A DNA stretch of 64,000 nucleotides from Balamuthia mandrillaris. Its lineage: Eukaryota > Discosea > Longamoebia > Balamuthiidae. Positions 1 to 9,847 of the stretch are shown one piece after another. Position 1 is the first letter of the stretch; every line of letters starts with the position of its first letter. The notes under the pieces are model-generated. The model had not been told where the DNA came from, made no database searches, and was given only the letters and a program-made list of their open reading frames with translations. Location: contig JAVKOQ010000142.1 of the NCBI GenBank assembly GCA_031835245.1, positions 1-64,000 of the forward strand. Direction: 5' to 3'. The position numbers were made by a program, and so were the translations under genes.

Positions 1-588
1 GCGGCGCAAAGATCATAAGATCTAAGGACAACGAAAAAAGAAATCAAATGACATTAGTCTTTTGGGCCAATGAGCATGTTTCCCGCCAAAACAACCCTTC
101 CTTCTCCCACGTCTCTGAAGGCAAAGTGGTAGGGTGGGTTGTGGGGTAGGGTGAATGGAATGGATGCTCATGCTGCTGCTGCCGCCAATAAACTTTTGGT
201 ACTCGTCAGTCGCCTTGACACTTTTCTGCTACTCGTTTTCTTTTCTTCTCTTCTCTTCTTTTCTTTCTTTTCAAAAGTAAACACACAGACACACACATCC
301 ACGCAGCTCCACGCACCACCGTATTTCTCATTGCTACGCTTCTACTACACAAGGAGGAAACCAGCGGAAGGAGGCAGAGGTGGAAACCGAAGCGGTTCAG
401 CCGCAGGCAGCGGCACTGCTCCGATTGAAAAGGTAGCGTTCTTTTTTCTCTACTCGCTCACTACATTTTTTGATGATGGAAACAAAATTTGTTACCAACC
501 ACTCACTAATGATTTCTTTTGTTTAAAAAAGAACAGCATCACGAACCTCTGTGCGCCTCTTCCACAACGCTGCTGGAAGCTGGCCTGA
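1..588. other. Leader region, no supported gene
   Basis: A pyrimidine-rich stretch lies at 236-270. A plausible splice donor after 432 and a plausible acceptor ending at 536 could form an intron just upstream of the nuclease-like gene, with an exon of Gly/Ser/Arg-rich coding potential before it. That open stretch has no recognisable motif, so I do not call it a gene. Confidence 0.3.
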
Positions 589-2341
589 ATGGCAAGTTGC
601 CCACAGTGCGGAAAAAAGTTTGCTACCTACCTCTCACGGGTTGGCCATCCACTTCGGTCGGGTTCACAAGGAAGGGGGTCGCGCCACTACTTCTGCTACT
701 TCCACTGCTACTCGGAAAAGAAGAGCGGAAAACGCCCCAGCGGCACCTCAGGCAAGGGCACAGAAGCGTGGTAGGCCGCAGGCTGCACCTGCCCAGCCCT
801 TTTGGAACCAGTTTTCCAGCGAAATCGGGAGAAGATTAATACGCCCGGAAGCCTTGTGCTTGGAAGAACCCTTTGCCTGTGGTTCAGGATGGTTCACCGC
901 CTGCAAGCACATTCCTAACGGAGAAAAGGTGTTGGAGGAGGAGGAGGAGAAGAAGGAGAAGGAGAAGAAGGAGGAAGAGGAAGAGGAGAAGGAGAAGGAG
1001 AAGGAGAAGGAGAAGGAGAAGGAAGAAGAGGAGAAAAACCAGAAAGGCTTGTTAGGCCTCATCGAGGGACTCGTTCCGTCTCGCCCAGCCGTACAGCTCA
1101 CCAAAAAAGGCAAGAACGGAGAGGAGAAACCGGTAGTGGGGCGAGTGGAGAAGATCCGCCTTTATCCGCGCTCAGAACAAAAGAAGACGCTGGCCAAGTG
1201 GTTCGGCACAGTACGATGGACCTACAACAAGGCCGTGGAGTTCCATCGTGAACATAAAGGAATGCCTCTTAAGGAGATGAAGGAACAAGTCAGGGAGAAA
1301 TTCCTGAATAACGGCAATTTCAACGGAGAGGACAACAGCCTTGCGTGGGTGTTGGAAACTCCTCGATACATTCGCAGTGACGCCGTCGATGATTTCTTCA
1401 ACGGCGTGAAAACCAGCTTGGCGGCGGGCAGGACTGGATTCAAGATGAAGTTCCGTGGTCGGAAGGACAAGAGCCAGTCTCTCAGCATCCAAGCCAGGGA
1501 GTGGAACCACAGCAAGTCCATCCGCCAACTCCTCTTCGGGGAGGCGCGAATCAAAGCGAGGGACAAGAACTACAAAGTTCCGTCGGAGGTGCTCTATGCC
1601 GTTCGTCTGGTGAAAGACACTCGACTGGGCCATTACTACCTCTGTGTGCCTCAGCCTTTGAAGCTCATGGGCGAGAGCCAAGTCCGTGAGCACCGAAGGA
1701 GAGAGGCAGGCATCATCGCCTTGGATCCAGGAGTGCGCACATTCATGACCACCTACAACGGCTGCGGGGAGGTCACCGAGTGGGGCAAAGCGGACATCAA
1801 CGAGATAGGCAAGCTGTGCCACCGCCTGGATCGCATGCAGAGTAAGGGCACCAAGGGCAACCACAGGCAACGGCGCCGTCTCCGAAGGGCCGCTGCTCGG
1901 CTTCGCCAGAGGATCCGCAACCTGGTGGATGACCTCCACAAAAAGCTCGTGTTTTGGTTGGTCAGGAACTTCTCCCTCATCCTTCTGCCAGAGTTCAGGA
2001 GCCAGCAGATGGTGCGGCGAGGCCACCGCCGCATTGGCTCACGAACGGCCAGAGCCTTGCTCACCTGGTCCCACTATCGCTTCAGGCAGAGGCTCCTCAA
2101 CAAGGCCCAGCAATTTCCGTCCTGTACGGTCTGCCTCTGCGATGAGGAATACACTTCCAAGACCTGCGGCAAGTGCGGCCAAGTCCACCACCAGTTGGGG
2201 GGAAACAAGACCTTTCGGTGCCCCCAACCCGAGTGTGGCTACCAGGCCGATCGAGATGCCAACGCCGCCCGAAACATCTTGATCCGCTTTTTCACTTTAC
2301 AAGCACTTACCACCTCCTCCTCCTCTGTGAGGGGGCGGTAG
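589..2341 (+). CDS. Fanzor/TnpB-like (OrfB family) nuclease, frame apparently broken
   Basis: This is a eukaryotic relative of TnpB, an RNA-guided DNA nuclease encoded by IS605/IS607-type transposons. From about 1144 an OrfB-type N-terminal segment is seen (EKIRLYPRSEQKKTL, then RWTYNKAVEFH). The RuvC-like residues follow: Asp in GIIALDPGVRT, Glu in LILLPEFRS and Asp in DRDANAARNIL. A zinc ribbon sits between the last two (CGKCGQ and CPQPEC). Before the core is an AT-hook-like KRGRPQ and a long Glu/Lys linker (about 927-1035). I chose the ATG at 589 because it opens a C2H2 finger (CPQCGKKF). The finger's second half (HGLAIHFGRVH) lies in the frame of the core, displaced by a tandem TACC duplication at 624-631. 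The core frame is open from before 551 to 2341. Alternatives are a non-ATG start, an upstream exon, or an assembly error. Family call is strong; intactness is doubtful. Confidence 0.8.
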
Positions 2342-2544
2342 GCGGTAAGGTTGCTTTGGTGTCGGCACCGTTGCTTATAGCGAGTCGTAAGACAAGCCGT
2401 GATTAGGCACGCCGGAGGTGGTGGGTTATTTTTTGTGTCTGTTTTTTGTTTTCCTTTTACTAATTTTGCTTTATTTTCGTTGTCCCATGGATCGGCTTGA
2501 TCTTGGCGCCGCCTGTACCATACCACATCCTTCGCATCTCCTCT

Positions 2545-2605
2545 CTTGCACTACCAAGTGATCAGTTTATGCTGCGCGTACAGTCCTAACTCTTGGTAGT
2601 GCAAG
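2545..2605. repeat. Perfect 14-bp inverted repeat (hairpin)
   Basis: CTTGCACTACCAAG at 2545-2558 is exactly reverse-complemented at 2592-2605, with a 33-base loop. It lies 200 bases past the nuclease-like gene and 93 bases from the end of the next gene on the opposite strand. It could be a structured RNA, a tiny foldback element or a transposon end. No function is shown. Confidence 0.6.
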
Positions 2606-2697
2606 GGACAAAAAAAAGAAACCACGAATTAGTCTTTTATCTCTTAGGCCAATCTTTGCGTCCCATGGGCACCAAGGGAGTTAAGGACAAAGCACGT

Positions 2698-4085
2698 TTA
2701 TTTTTGGTTAGACAAAACTGTTGTAGTTAGAACTTTGTACAAAATAAATAAGACGCAACAGAGCAAAGGGCCAACAAGAACTCCTTCAAAGCCCAAGAAA
2801 TACATTCCTCCCACCACACTTAGACCGATCACGTAATGGTGGCTGCCCTGTATTTCACCGTATATTTGAGGGTCAACCACCCAACTCGCAATAAATTGGA
2901 GTACAAACAGAACAATGGCGTGAACCGGTTTTCCTGATATAAGCCACAATTCCATTGACGCAGGGATGCACACCTGAATAACTTTTAGCACTTGGGGCAT
3001 AAGCGTTCGTAACAAAATACGTACCCAATAGGTTCCAATGATCGGCAACAAAAGCGTTATCATGGTGAACATCGTTGAAATGTAGACGATTTTCACACCG
3101 AGCAACGCCATCGTTAACCAACACCTATTTTGAGTATCATTGGTGAATCACTAACCTCCTTGTTTGGCGAAAAACAAACCATAAACCGTGAAATACAGCA
3201 ATTTTTACATAAGACTGAAACACTTGCTTAATTGCTTGGCTGATCGCCTCTTCAACCGTTTCTCTCGGTCCTAAGGTTGGTAAAAAAAAATAATAATGGA
3301 TCAACAGGAGTTTGTAGCTGGTAGGATTTGCCCAGAAAAAAGAAGATACCTTCAGGAAAGATAAACAAGAACCATTTGAAGGGTTTATATCCTTCATCGG
3401 AGGAACTAAGCAAGTAAAACAAAGCCGTAAAAAACAAAATCATAGAGAAGATAAAGTTGAAGAAAGATGTTGAAGTAGTCCACACAGTAGTAAGTATCCA
3501 CCAAATGACAAGAGAGAAGCTTCCCTGTGTTAATGAGAAAGCAAAAGTTATAACACACAAAGAAAAGAAGAGTTAGCAATTAAAAATGAAATACCGTAAG
3601 CTGGCCGTAAATTGAACTTAGAATAGACTGTAAGGTTTCTAGGTTTTCATGAAAGAATACAGTTAGGCCCCCGCTGCTGATGACATCAAACATATTTTCA
3701 CGCACTGCATTCCAATTGAGCAGCTGGGCATGACTACCATTACTAAGTTGACCTGCACATTATGTTTGCAAGAAAAGAAGTTTAGTTTTTTGTTCACAAA
3801 CAACCAAAGCCAACATAAACGAGAAGCAGTGCCAAAAAGAAAAAGGAACGTGGGTCACTGCGCACCTGCTCCCCAAATGCTATCCATGTGCCTTTCTAGG
3901 TGAGTTAAATTAAAATGTTGTCCTGTGACTCCAGCCAATTGATGCTCGACCCAAATGCGCCCTTTGCCTTGGACCCAGTTACGGCACATATCTAATGTCG
4001 TATTTACAAACTCGTTGTATTGTTCATCGAATTGTCCCCCCATTACATTCCTATGGACACGAAGACGAGTCAGCAGAAATTAAAT

Positions 4086-4120
<35 letters not shown>

Positions 4121-4592
4121 ACACAGACCTCCAAGCATACTCCACGTGTTGCTTGCCCTTTTGATGCCAAAGTTGAGTGCTATAGCTAACCAGGTGAGTC
4201 GTTTCTTCATGAAACTTGAAGCCAAAGAAGACAGCAAGCAAAATTGTCCCAAATACTAGTAGCAGAATGATTAAGACGGCCACAACGAGATCCATCTTCT
4301 TATATATCCAATCCACGAACTTGGCATCTCCTCTTGTGAAGATATGCCAAAGATGGAGTAGCGGATGGGGTAAAAAAACCTCCCAGAGCTTTGAGCATCT
4401 TTCAAAAATGAAAATTCTCATAGAAGTCTTTAAATTGTTGAACACCTTTGATGACATGATGATATGCTTGATAAACCAGAAAAGAAGGCCCCATAATATC
4501 AACCAAGGTAAAAGTTGAATAAAAGTGACCAACACGCACGCCATGAATAGGAGAATGCATAGCATGTACACCAAAGTTAAATACCAACCCAT
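2698..4592 (-). CDS. TMEM245: TMEM245-like multipass membrane protein (AI-2E exporter superfamily)
   Basis: The spliced protein begins with several hydrophobic helices and ends with a conserved block: VDPQIYGEI, then GLSVVGGMYFLGFEGVLVGP. This ending is typical of TMEM245/AI-2E-transporter proteins, whose role in eukaryotes is poorly known. About six coding blocks are visible on the minus strand: roughly 4592-4130, 4050-3865, 3755-3600, 3550-3350, 3270-3150 and 3111-2698. The first intron carries a GA run on the plus strand (4090-4116). The first in-frame ATG is at 4592. Only about 25 bases upstream the sequence turns into telomere repeat, so a promoter and perhaps the extreme N-terminus are missing. 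Family assignment is by recalled motifs; the exon edges are approximate. Confidence 0.75.
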
Positions 4593-4615
4593 CCAACTGC
4601 TCCCAATCACCCCAA

Positions 4616-4754
4616 CCCCCCCCACCCCCACCCTAACCCTAACCCTAACCCCTAACTCCAACCCTAACCTAACTTAACCCTAACCACAACCTAACCCTAA
4701 CCCTAACCCTAACCAACCTCGCAACCTAACCCTAACCCACTAACCCTAAACCTA
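4616..4754. repeat. Interstitial telomere-type repeat array (CCCTAA)n
   Basis: A stretch of about 140 bases of perfect and slightly degenerate CCCTAA units on the plus strand (TTAGGG on the minus strand), starting with a C-rich CCCCACCCCC segment. It directly adjoins the 5' end of the TMEM245-like gene and lies inside the contig. Confidence 0.9.
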
Positions 4755-5113
4755 GACAAATGTGGACTGCAAAGACAAATGGAGAAACTTAATGCATAAG
4801 TATGGTAGTGAAAAAGCTATTTGTCAACATTTTAATATTTGATTTTGTTTGTTTTTTATTTTCTATTTTCATGTTGAAATGTTTTTATGATATTAAGTTT
4901 TTTTTTATGTTGTTGTTATTTCTTTATCTTCAACATTTTTTTCTTAGTATTATAAAAATATTTTAACAAAACTGCCTTCTTATTGATATTTACAACTTTA
5001 GAAAAGATTAAAAAAAATTTCATCACAATATAAGTGTATCTATTTTAGACTTAGTTTTTTATGATACTTCTTTAAGTTACAAGGAGAGGCTAGCTTAGGT
5101 TTAAGAGTACTCG
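4755..5113. other. AT-rich spacer between two telomere-repeat tracts
   Basis: This segment is dominated by T and A runs and contains no supported coding region. Its composition differs sharply from the gene-rich flanks. It is bounded on both sides by CCCTAA repeats, so it may be subtelomeric sequence. Confidence 0.6.
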
Positions 5114-5135
5114 CCCCTAACCCTAACCCTAACCT
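5114..5135. repeat. Short second telomere-type repeat tract
   Basis: About three and a half CCCTAA units in the same orientation as the larger array 360 bases to the left. Confidence 0.85.
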
Positions 5136-5411
5136 ATAGCATGTTTTAATGTATCCTTGATGTAGACTTGCTGGGATCTACCACAAGGTACCCAACCTGT
5201 GATAAGGGCAGTAGTATCCAGTACATTGTTTGGACTATGAATTTCCTGTAGTCCCTCCAAAATCAAGGCAGTGCAAAGGAAGCCAGCACACAAGGAATGA
5301 AAGGAAAACAATCCTTCAGGATAACCTGCCCAAACAACCCGATCTTGCAACTTAGCATTTAAAGTATCATGTGACTATCCCCATAATGATGTTTGTTTTT
5401 GTGCATCCATT
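5136..5411. other. Spacer, no gene seen
   Basis: AT-rich sequence between the small telomere tract and the left repeat of the fossil element. A short open stretch on the minus strand (5129-5350) has no recognisable motif. Confidence 0.4.
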
Positions 5412-5623
5412 TGTTGGAAAACCAACAATTCGTGTCATTTTGACTTCCTGTTGACACTTTCCCTGGATACCCCAAATTCTCTCACCTCTTTTTTATTTTC
5501 CCTTTTTCCTCATGACACACTCAAAGCACACACTTTGGTCCACACCTCTTTCCTTGTAAATAAACCCAGAGTCACTTACATGCTGTCCCTTTCTTGATCC
5601 GCAGGGTTTATCCCCCATCAACA
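5412..5623 (+). repeat. Left 212-bp terminal repeat (LTR-like)
   Basis: Begins TGTTGGAAAACCAACA, itself a small palindrome, and ends ATCAACA. About 97% identical by eye to the reverse complement of 6798-7009. Confidence 0.85.
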
Positions 5624-6797
5624 GACAGTTGAGCTATTTGAGCTCTCAGTAATGATGTTATTTGATCAAACATGCCTTTGAGCATTTCATCACTTCTATC
5701 AACTACAGTACAGCAGTCCTAGTACAGTTTGCAATCATCTGCTTTATCCATCAAACATAGGAGCCTTTGTTCAATGGTTGATTTTGGATGTGGGTTATGC
5801 CTTGAGCTCTGTGCGTGATGTCATGATTGCCAGTCTTTATCATTTGCATGATGAAAGTATCCAACAACAGCTTGACTCCCTTTCTGCATCCTCCTCCTTC
5901 TCCTCTTCTTCCTCCTCCTCCTCCTCCTCCTCTGTTTCCTCCATGATCTCTTCAACTCCAGCAGCATCATCACGTACTACTTCTCCTCCACCTTTTCCTT
6001 TATCCAGAACCATTCTTGGTGATGGTGTCACTTGAGCAACAACAACAAGAGCGACAGGACATACTACAGCATTGACAGTAACCTCAGAACATGCTTACTT
6101 GTTGTTGCTAAAAAACCAAATGGATGCTATTAAAGATCAAGTCAAACAGGCCATTTGGCATTGCAAAAGAGCCAAACCCTCCTGTTCTAGCAAACAATTG
6201 TGCAAAGATGCATATTTGTTAGATGATGTCTTACATATCATCGCATCCACTCCAGATGGACTGGTGAGCAAAGCTGGTGAAGCCAGTCGTTGGTTACACA
6301 GTGTTTGTACTGGTGCCAGAGCCATTACAGCTGCAAACATTCATTTGGGTGATATTGTGGCATTTCAACCTAAACTTTCATCCTCCTCTTCCAACAACAA
6401 CAACAACAACAATAACAACAATGACAACATCAGCTACCATCACCAAGAGGATGCATTTTCTGCTCCTCCTCTTTATTTCCTTTCATTGTACCAACAAGTC
6501 ACCAAAGGAATACCAAATCGTTGGAATCATGTCGTTACATTTGAAGGTTATTTAACACCACCATCACCATTACCATCATCATCATCACAAGGATCATCTT
6601 CTTCACCATCATCATCATCATCATCACCACTTAGGACCGCCACTGCTATGATCTCCACTGCTGCCACCACCACCACCGCCACATCAACAACATCAACAGC
6701 AAGCATTTGTCTTGGAGATTTTATTTACTGGTTAAACAAGCATCTGTTATGCAAGCATGGTTTGGATTTGCATGAGTTTCACAACTGGTGCTTAATG

Positions 6798-7009
6798 TGT
6801 TGATGGGGGATAAACCCTGCGGATCAAGAAAGGGATGGCATGTAAGCGACTCTGGGTTTATTCACAAGGAAAGAGGTGTGGACCAAAGTGTGTGCTTTGA
6901 GTGTGTCATGAGGAAAAAGGGAAAATAAAAAAGGGGTGAGAGAATTTGGGGTATCCAGGGAAAGTGTCAACAGGAAGTCAAAATGACGCGAATTGTTGGT
7001 TTTCCAACA
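6798..7009 (-). repeat. Right 212-bp terminal repeat (LTR-like, inverted)
   Basis: Inverted copy of 5412-5623 with the same length and the same TGTTG...CAACA ends when read on the minus strand. The open stretch that fills the inner part ends within its first bases. Confidence 0.85.
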
Positions 7010-7930
7010 TGTCTTATCATCTTTTTTTTCTTCTTTTTCTCTTCTTCTTCCTCTTCTTTCTCCTCTTTTTCTTGCTCCTTTTCCTTCTTTTTTTCTTCTT
7101 TTTCCTTATAATTGCTCTCACACAATTCCACAAATCAAAAGAAGATGCCCAGAGTAGAATGTAAGTCTCTTGAATTATGCTTTTTGTTGCAATGCTTTGC
7201 TGGGCCTCATTTTTTTCTTTTGTTGTGATGTTCAGTTGTGAAGCATCTTGTCATCTTCTCTTTTTATCTTTCTCTTCTTTTATCAATTGTCGTATTTCTG
7301 GTATTCACTTTTTGAGTTGCTTCCAATTAATACCATAAAAATGTTTACAATGTCCTCTTTTTGTTTTCTGATCAACAATCAGAAGTTCTTGTAATAGCTC
7401 ATAGTTTGAATAACACGCTGGATAAGAAGCACTAATGGCAACAGTTTGTTTTGCTAACAAAGCTTCTTGAAGCAATGAAAAAGAAGATGAAGAAAATGTA
7501 GAGATGCTGTTTTCTGGTTGTTGCATACCTATTATAATGTTTTATAATAATAAAATACCACAACAAATAACAAAAACAATAAAAACAACGCTTTAGCAAC
7601 AAACCGTTTGAAAAAAGATGACTATTAAAGCTCACAATCAGCACTACAAGATCTAAAAGTGCTCTGGCATGTGGTTCTTTCTTTTTTCTTTTTGTTTTTT
7701 ACGAAAATCGAGTAGCATTTGTGCAAAATTTGTGCACAATACAGTTTTAGTGCTTTGTTTTACCAAAAATGTTCTAACTCTGTAACACTTTATTAATACC
7801 TATTATATAATATATTTTCTCATAGCTCTTGAGTTGTTCTTTAAGATGATACTATTATTATATTTTAAAAGCTGATTCTTAGGTCAAAATTGAGCATAGA
7901 ACCCTAACCTAGTCTGCTACAAGCAACAAC
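7010..7930. other. AT-rich spacer with a long pyrimidine tract
   Basis: A T/C-only run fills about 7018-7110. On the minus strand an open stretch at 7305-7526 with about 70 codons could be an isolated exon, but it has no family motif and no partner exon that I can identify. The rest is AT-rich and holds nothing I recognise. Confidence 0.35.
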
Positions 7931-8296
7931 ATCATTGTGAAAGCTACCTTGGTTGGACCAGTCTGACCTTCATCTTTATCTCCTTGGTCATTCCTTGGTA
8001 CCTCATCACCACACACATCAAGAAAATCAACATTGGCTTGGTGTGCACAGCAACAAATGTTTCCTTTTGGACTCATTCTGTGTGCACTTCTCAGGTGTGT
8101 TCATGATCAAGTCTGTAGAGAGGAGGATATTCACGCCTTCTGGGGAGAGAAAGACAACCACTTGGGAACAGTCTTCCCTCCAACCTTCTTCTTAATGCTG
8201 CTCACCACTGTTATCACGTTGTTGGCTGCTCTGGTATTCTCTGCTTGCTGTTGTTGCATGCAAGCATCTTCTCCCCGTTGTCTTTCTTTCTTCTAG
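7931..8296 (+). pseudogene. Possible decayed fragment of a multipass membrane protein
   Basis: Two frames each contain a convincing hydrophobic helix. One reads LTFIFISLVIPWYLI (about 7964-8010), followed by a Cys/Thr-rich segment. The second reads FFLMLLTTVITLLAALVFSA (about 8185-8250), preceded by an acidic stretch. The two helices lie in different frames with no good splice pair between them, so this looks like a broken or incompletely seen gene. No family recognised. Confidence 0.25.
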
Positions 8297-8387
8297 AATA
8301 CTCCTTTCTGATCATTTGTCCCTCGTTTTTGTAAAATTGGACTTAACCAACATTCCTTTGTTTCTCAACTATGCCCTTTATTGGTTG

Positions 8388-9707
8388 TTAAGGAATTGCA
8401 CCAAAGGGAGTCAATGCTACGCCACAAGTACCAGGTCCAGTTCCTTTTTCTTGTCTTAAGAGCCTCATAAATCCTTTTTCTCCCCAGGTAGGACCTTCTG
8501 AGTTTTTAATAATCCAAAATGCCTGTCCATTTTCTTTACCATAGCCTACAAGAGCTACAACATGATTTGGAGTGCCATCACAGGCGCCAGTAAAGATACC
8601 ACCACGGTAAAACCTAAGGGAAAAAGGTAAATAACAACAAGGGATATTTATTGTGAAGGAAAACATACCTCCAATCCTGGGATCCACGAGTTACTCCAAC
8701 AGCTACAACTCCATAGTATACTGCTTCTTTAAGTGCCGTCTCGTTTTTCTTGGGAACTTTGATAAGCTGCTCGACCTTGGTCACAATTGCCTGAGGATTG
8801 TACTTGCATTCTCCTTGCACCCCGGCATAAGGATAAGAATCAAAGCTTTGAGCGCCATGATCTCTGATGTACAGAATGCCATTTTCTAGAATTTAAAAGA
8901 TATAAGCAAACAACCACACATTAATCTCAGCAGCAAACCTGGTTGGCCGTTGACACAACCCCAGGTTCCAGGATACTCCTTTGCAGAGGCACAGTCTACA
9001 ATTTGCTGCTCAGATAGCTTGGTCAAGTTCTTTGTCTTTAAGTAATGGGCTGTCTCTGCAACAGCAGCTGCAGCAAAGCTCCAGCATGAGTTGCAACTTC
9101 CTGTTAAAGTGTGGAAACGTGGTTAGCATCTGCGTCCATTTGTCTATACTCCTCTCTGTTTGTTTCGTACCCTGATAGCCAACCTTGGTGACTGCATTCT
9201 GTTCCCGCCAGTCCCATTCTGCAGGAGCAGGGCGATACAAGTTATTGGGAGTTAAAGGCAAGCTCTCAACGAAAGTCTCAATACTTGGTAACGCCGTTGC
9301 TATTGTTGAGGATAATAAAGTGTGTGAGGAAAGCAAAAAAAAAAAAAAAAAGGAAAGGAAAGAGACTACTGACGCATGCTTTCTTCAAGAGTCATGTCTG
9401 CGTACTGGTTAATACCAAGCTTGAAGCCCAGAGTTTCGGCATTCCGGCGACGAATGTGGCGAAGGTTGTCACTAAAGATCTCCAATCGGCGTGCGTGTTC
9501 TTGAGGATCGCTAGCGTAGTCCCTTCCAAATGCCTTCAGGAACAATTCGAAAAGCTTGGCATCCTCTTTGGCTTGGAATTGTTCGTCCAGCGGTCGTAAC
9601 TCCAAGTCCAGAAGCCAATCCTTTAACCTTTCTTCTTCTCCCTTGGCAATGGAAGCGACCAACAATCCTCCAAATACCAGAACCGCAAGCAACCAGCGAC
9701 ACGGCAT
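8388..9707 (-). CDS. Papain-family (C1A) cysteine protease
   Basis: A lysosomal or secreted endopeptidase of the cathepsin type. The first exon (ATG at 9707) encodes a hydrophobic signal peptide (LLAVLVFGGLLVASI) and an I29 inhibitory propeptide. Later exons give the mature enzyme. The oxyanion-hole Gln and catalytic Cys are in GYQGSCNSCWSF, which is split by an intron (about 9107-9172). The catalytic His is in TPNHVVALVGYG and the Asn in WIIKNSEGPTWGEKGF. Five coding blocks are visible. The residue after the catalytic Asn-Ser is Glu where most relatives have Trp (NSW), which may alter packing around the active site. Stop at 8388-8390. Length and order of motifs are normal for the family. Confidence 0.9.
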
Positions 9708-9847
9708 TTGTGCTTCTCGCTTTTTTTTTTCTTTTTTTCTTTGTTTGCTTCTTTTTCTTTTTTCTTTGTGGCTTAATTTGTTATGTATTGCATGGAGAGC
9801 CCTCGACCGGAGAGAAAACGAATTCGAAAGATTGCATGGTCCTTTTA

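Larger units (their letters stand above)
5412..7009. mobile_element. Fossil element flanked by 212-bp inverted LTR-like repeats
   Basis: Two 212-bp repeats in opposite orientation bound a 1.6-kb unit. Each starts TGTTG and ends CAACA, as LTRs of Copia-type elements do, but LTRs are normally direct repeats. The repeats differ at only about six positions, so the arrangement is fairly young. The inner part holds two open stretches (about 5778-6035 and 6072-6803), rich in Ser and Asn runs and without recognisable reverse transcriptase, integrase or transposase motifs. It looks whole at its ends and broken inside (about one break). Possible identities are two opposed solo LTRs around captured sequence, a DIRS-like element, or a non-autonomous element with long inverted ends. 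No clear target duplication was found. Confidence 0.6.

Noticed and set aside
139-588. 149-codon open frame at the left edge
   Set aside because: Low-complexity Phe/Leu/Ser content, no motif, and it runs through a plausible intron.
748-1113. Open frame on the minus strand rich in Ser and Phe
   Set aside because: It is the antisense of the Glu/Lys linker of the nuclease-like gene; low complexity only.
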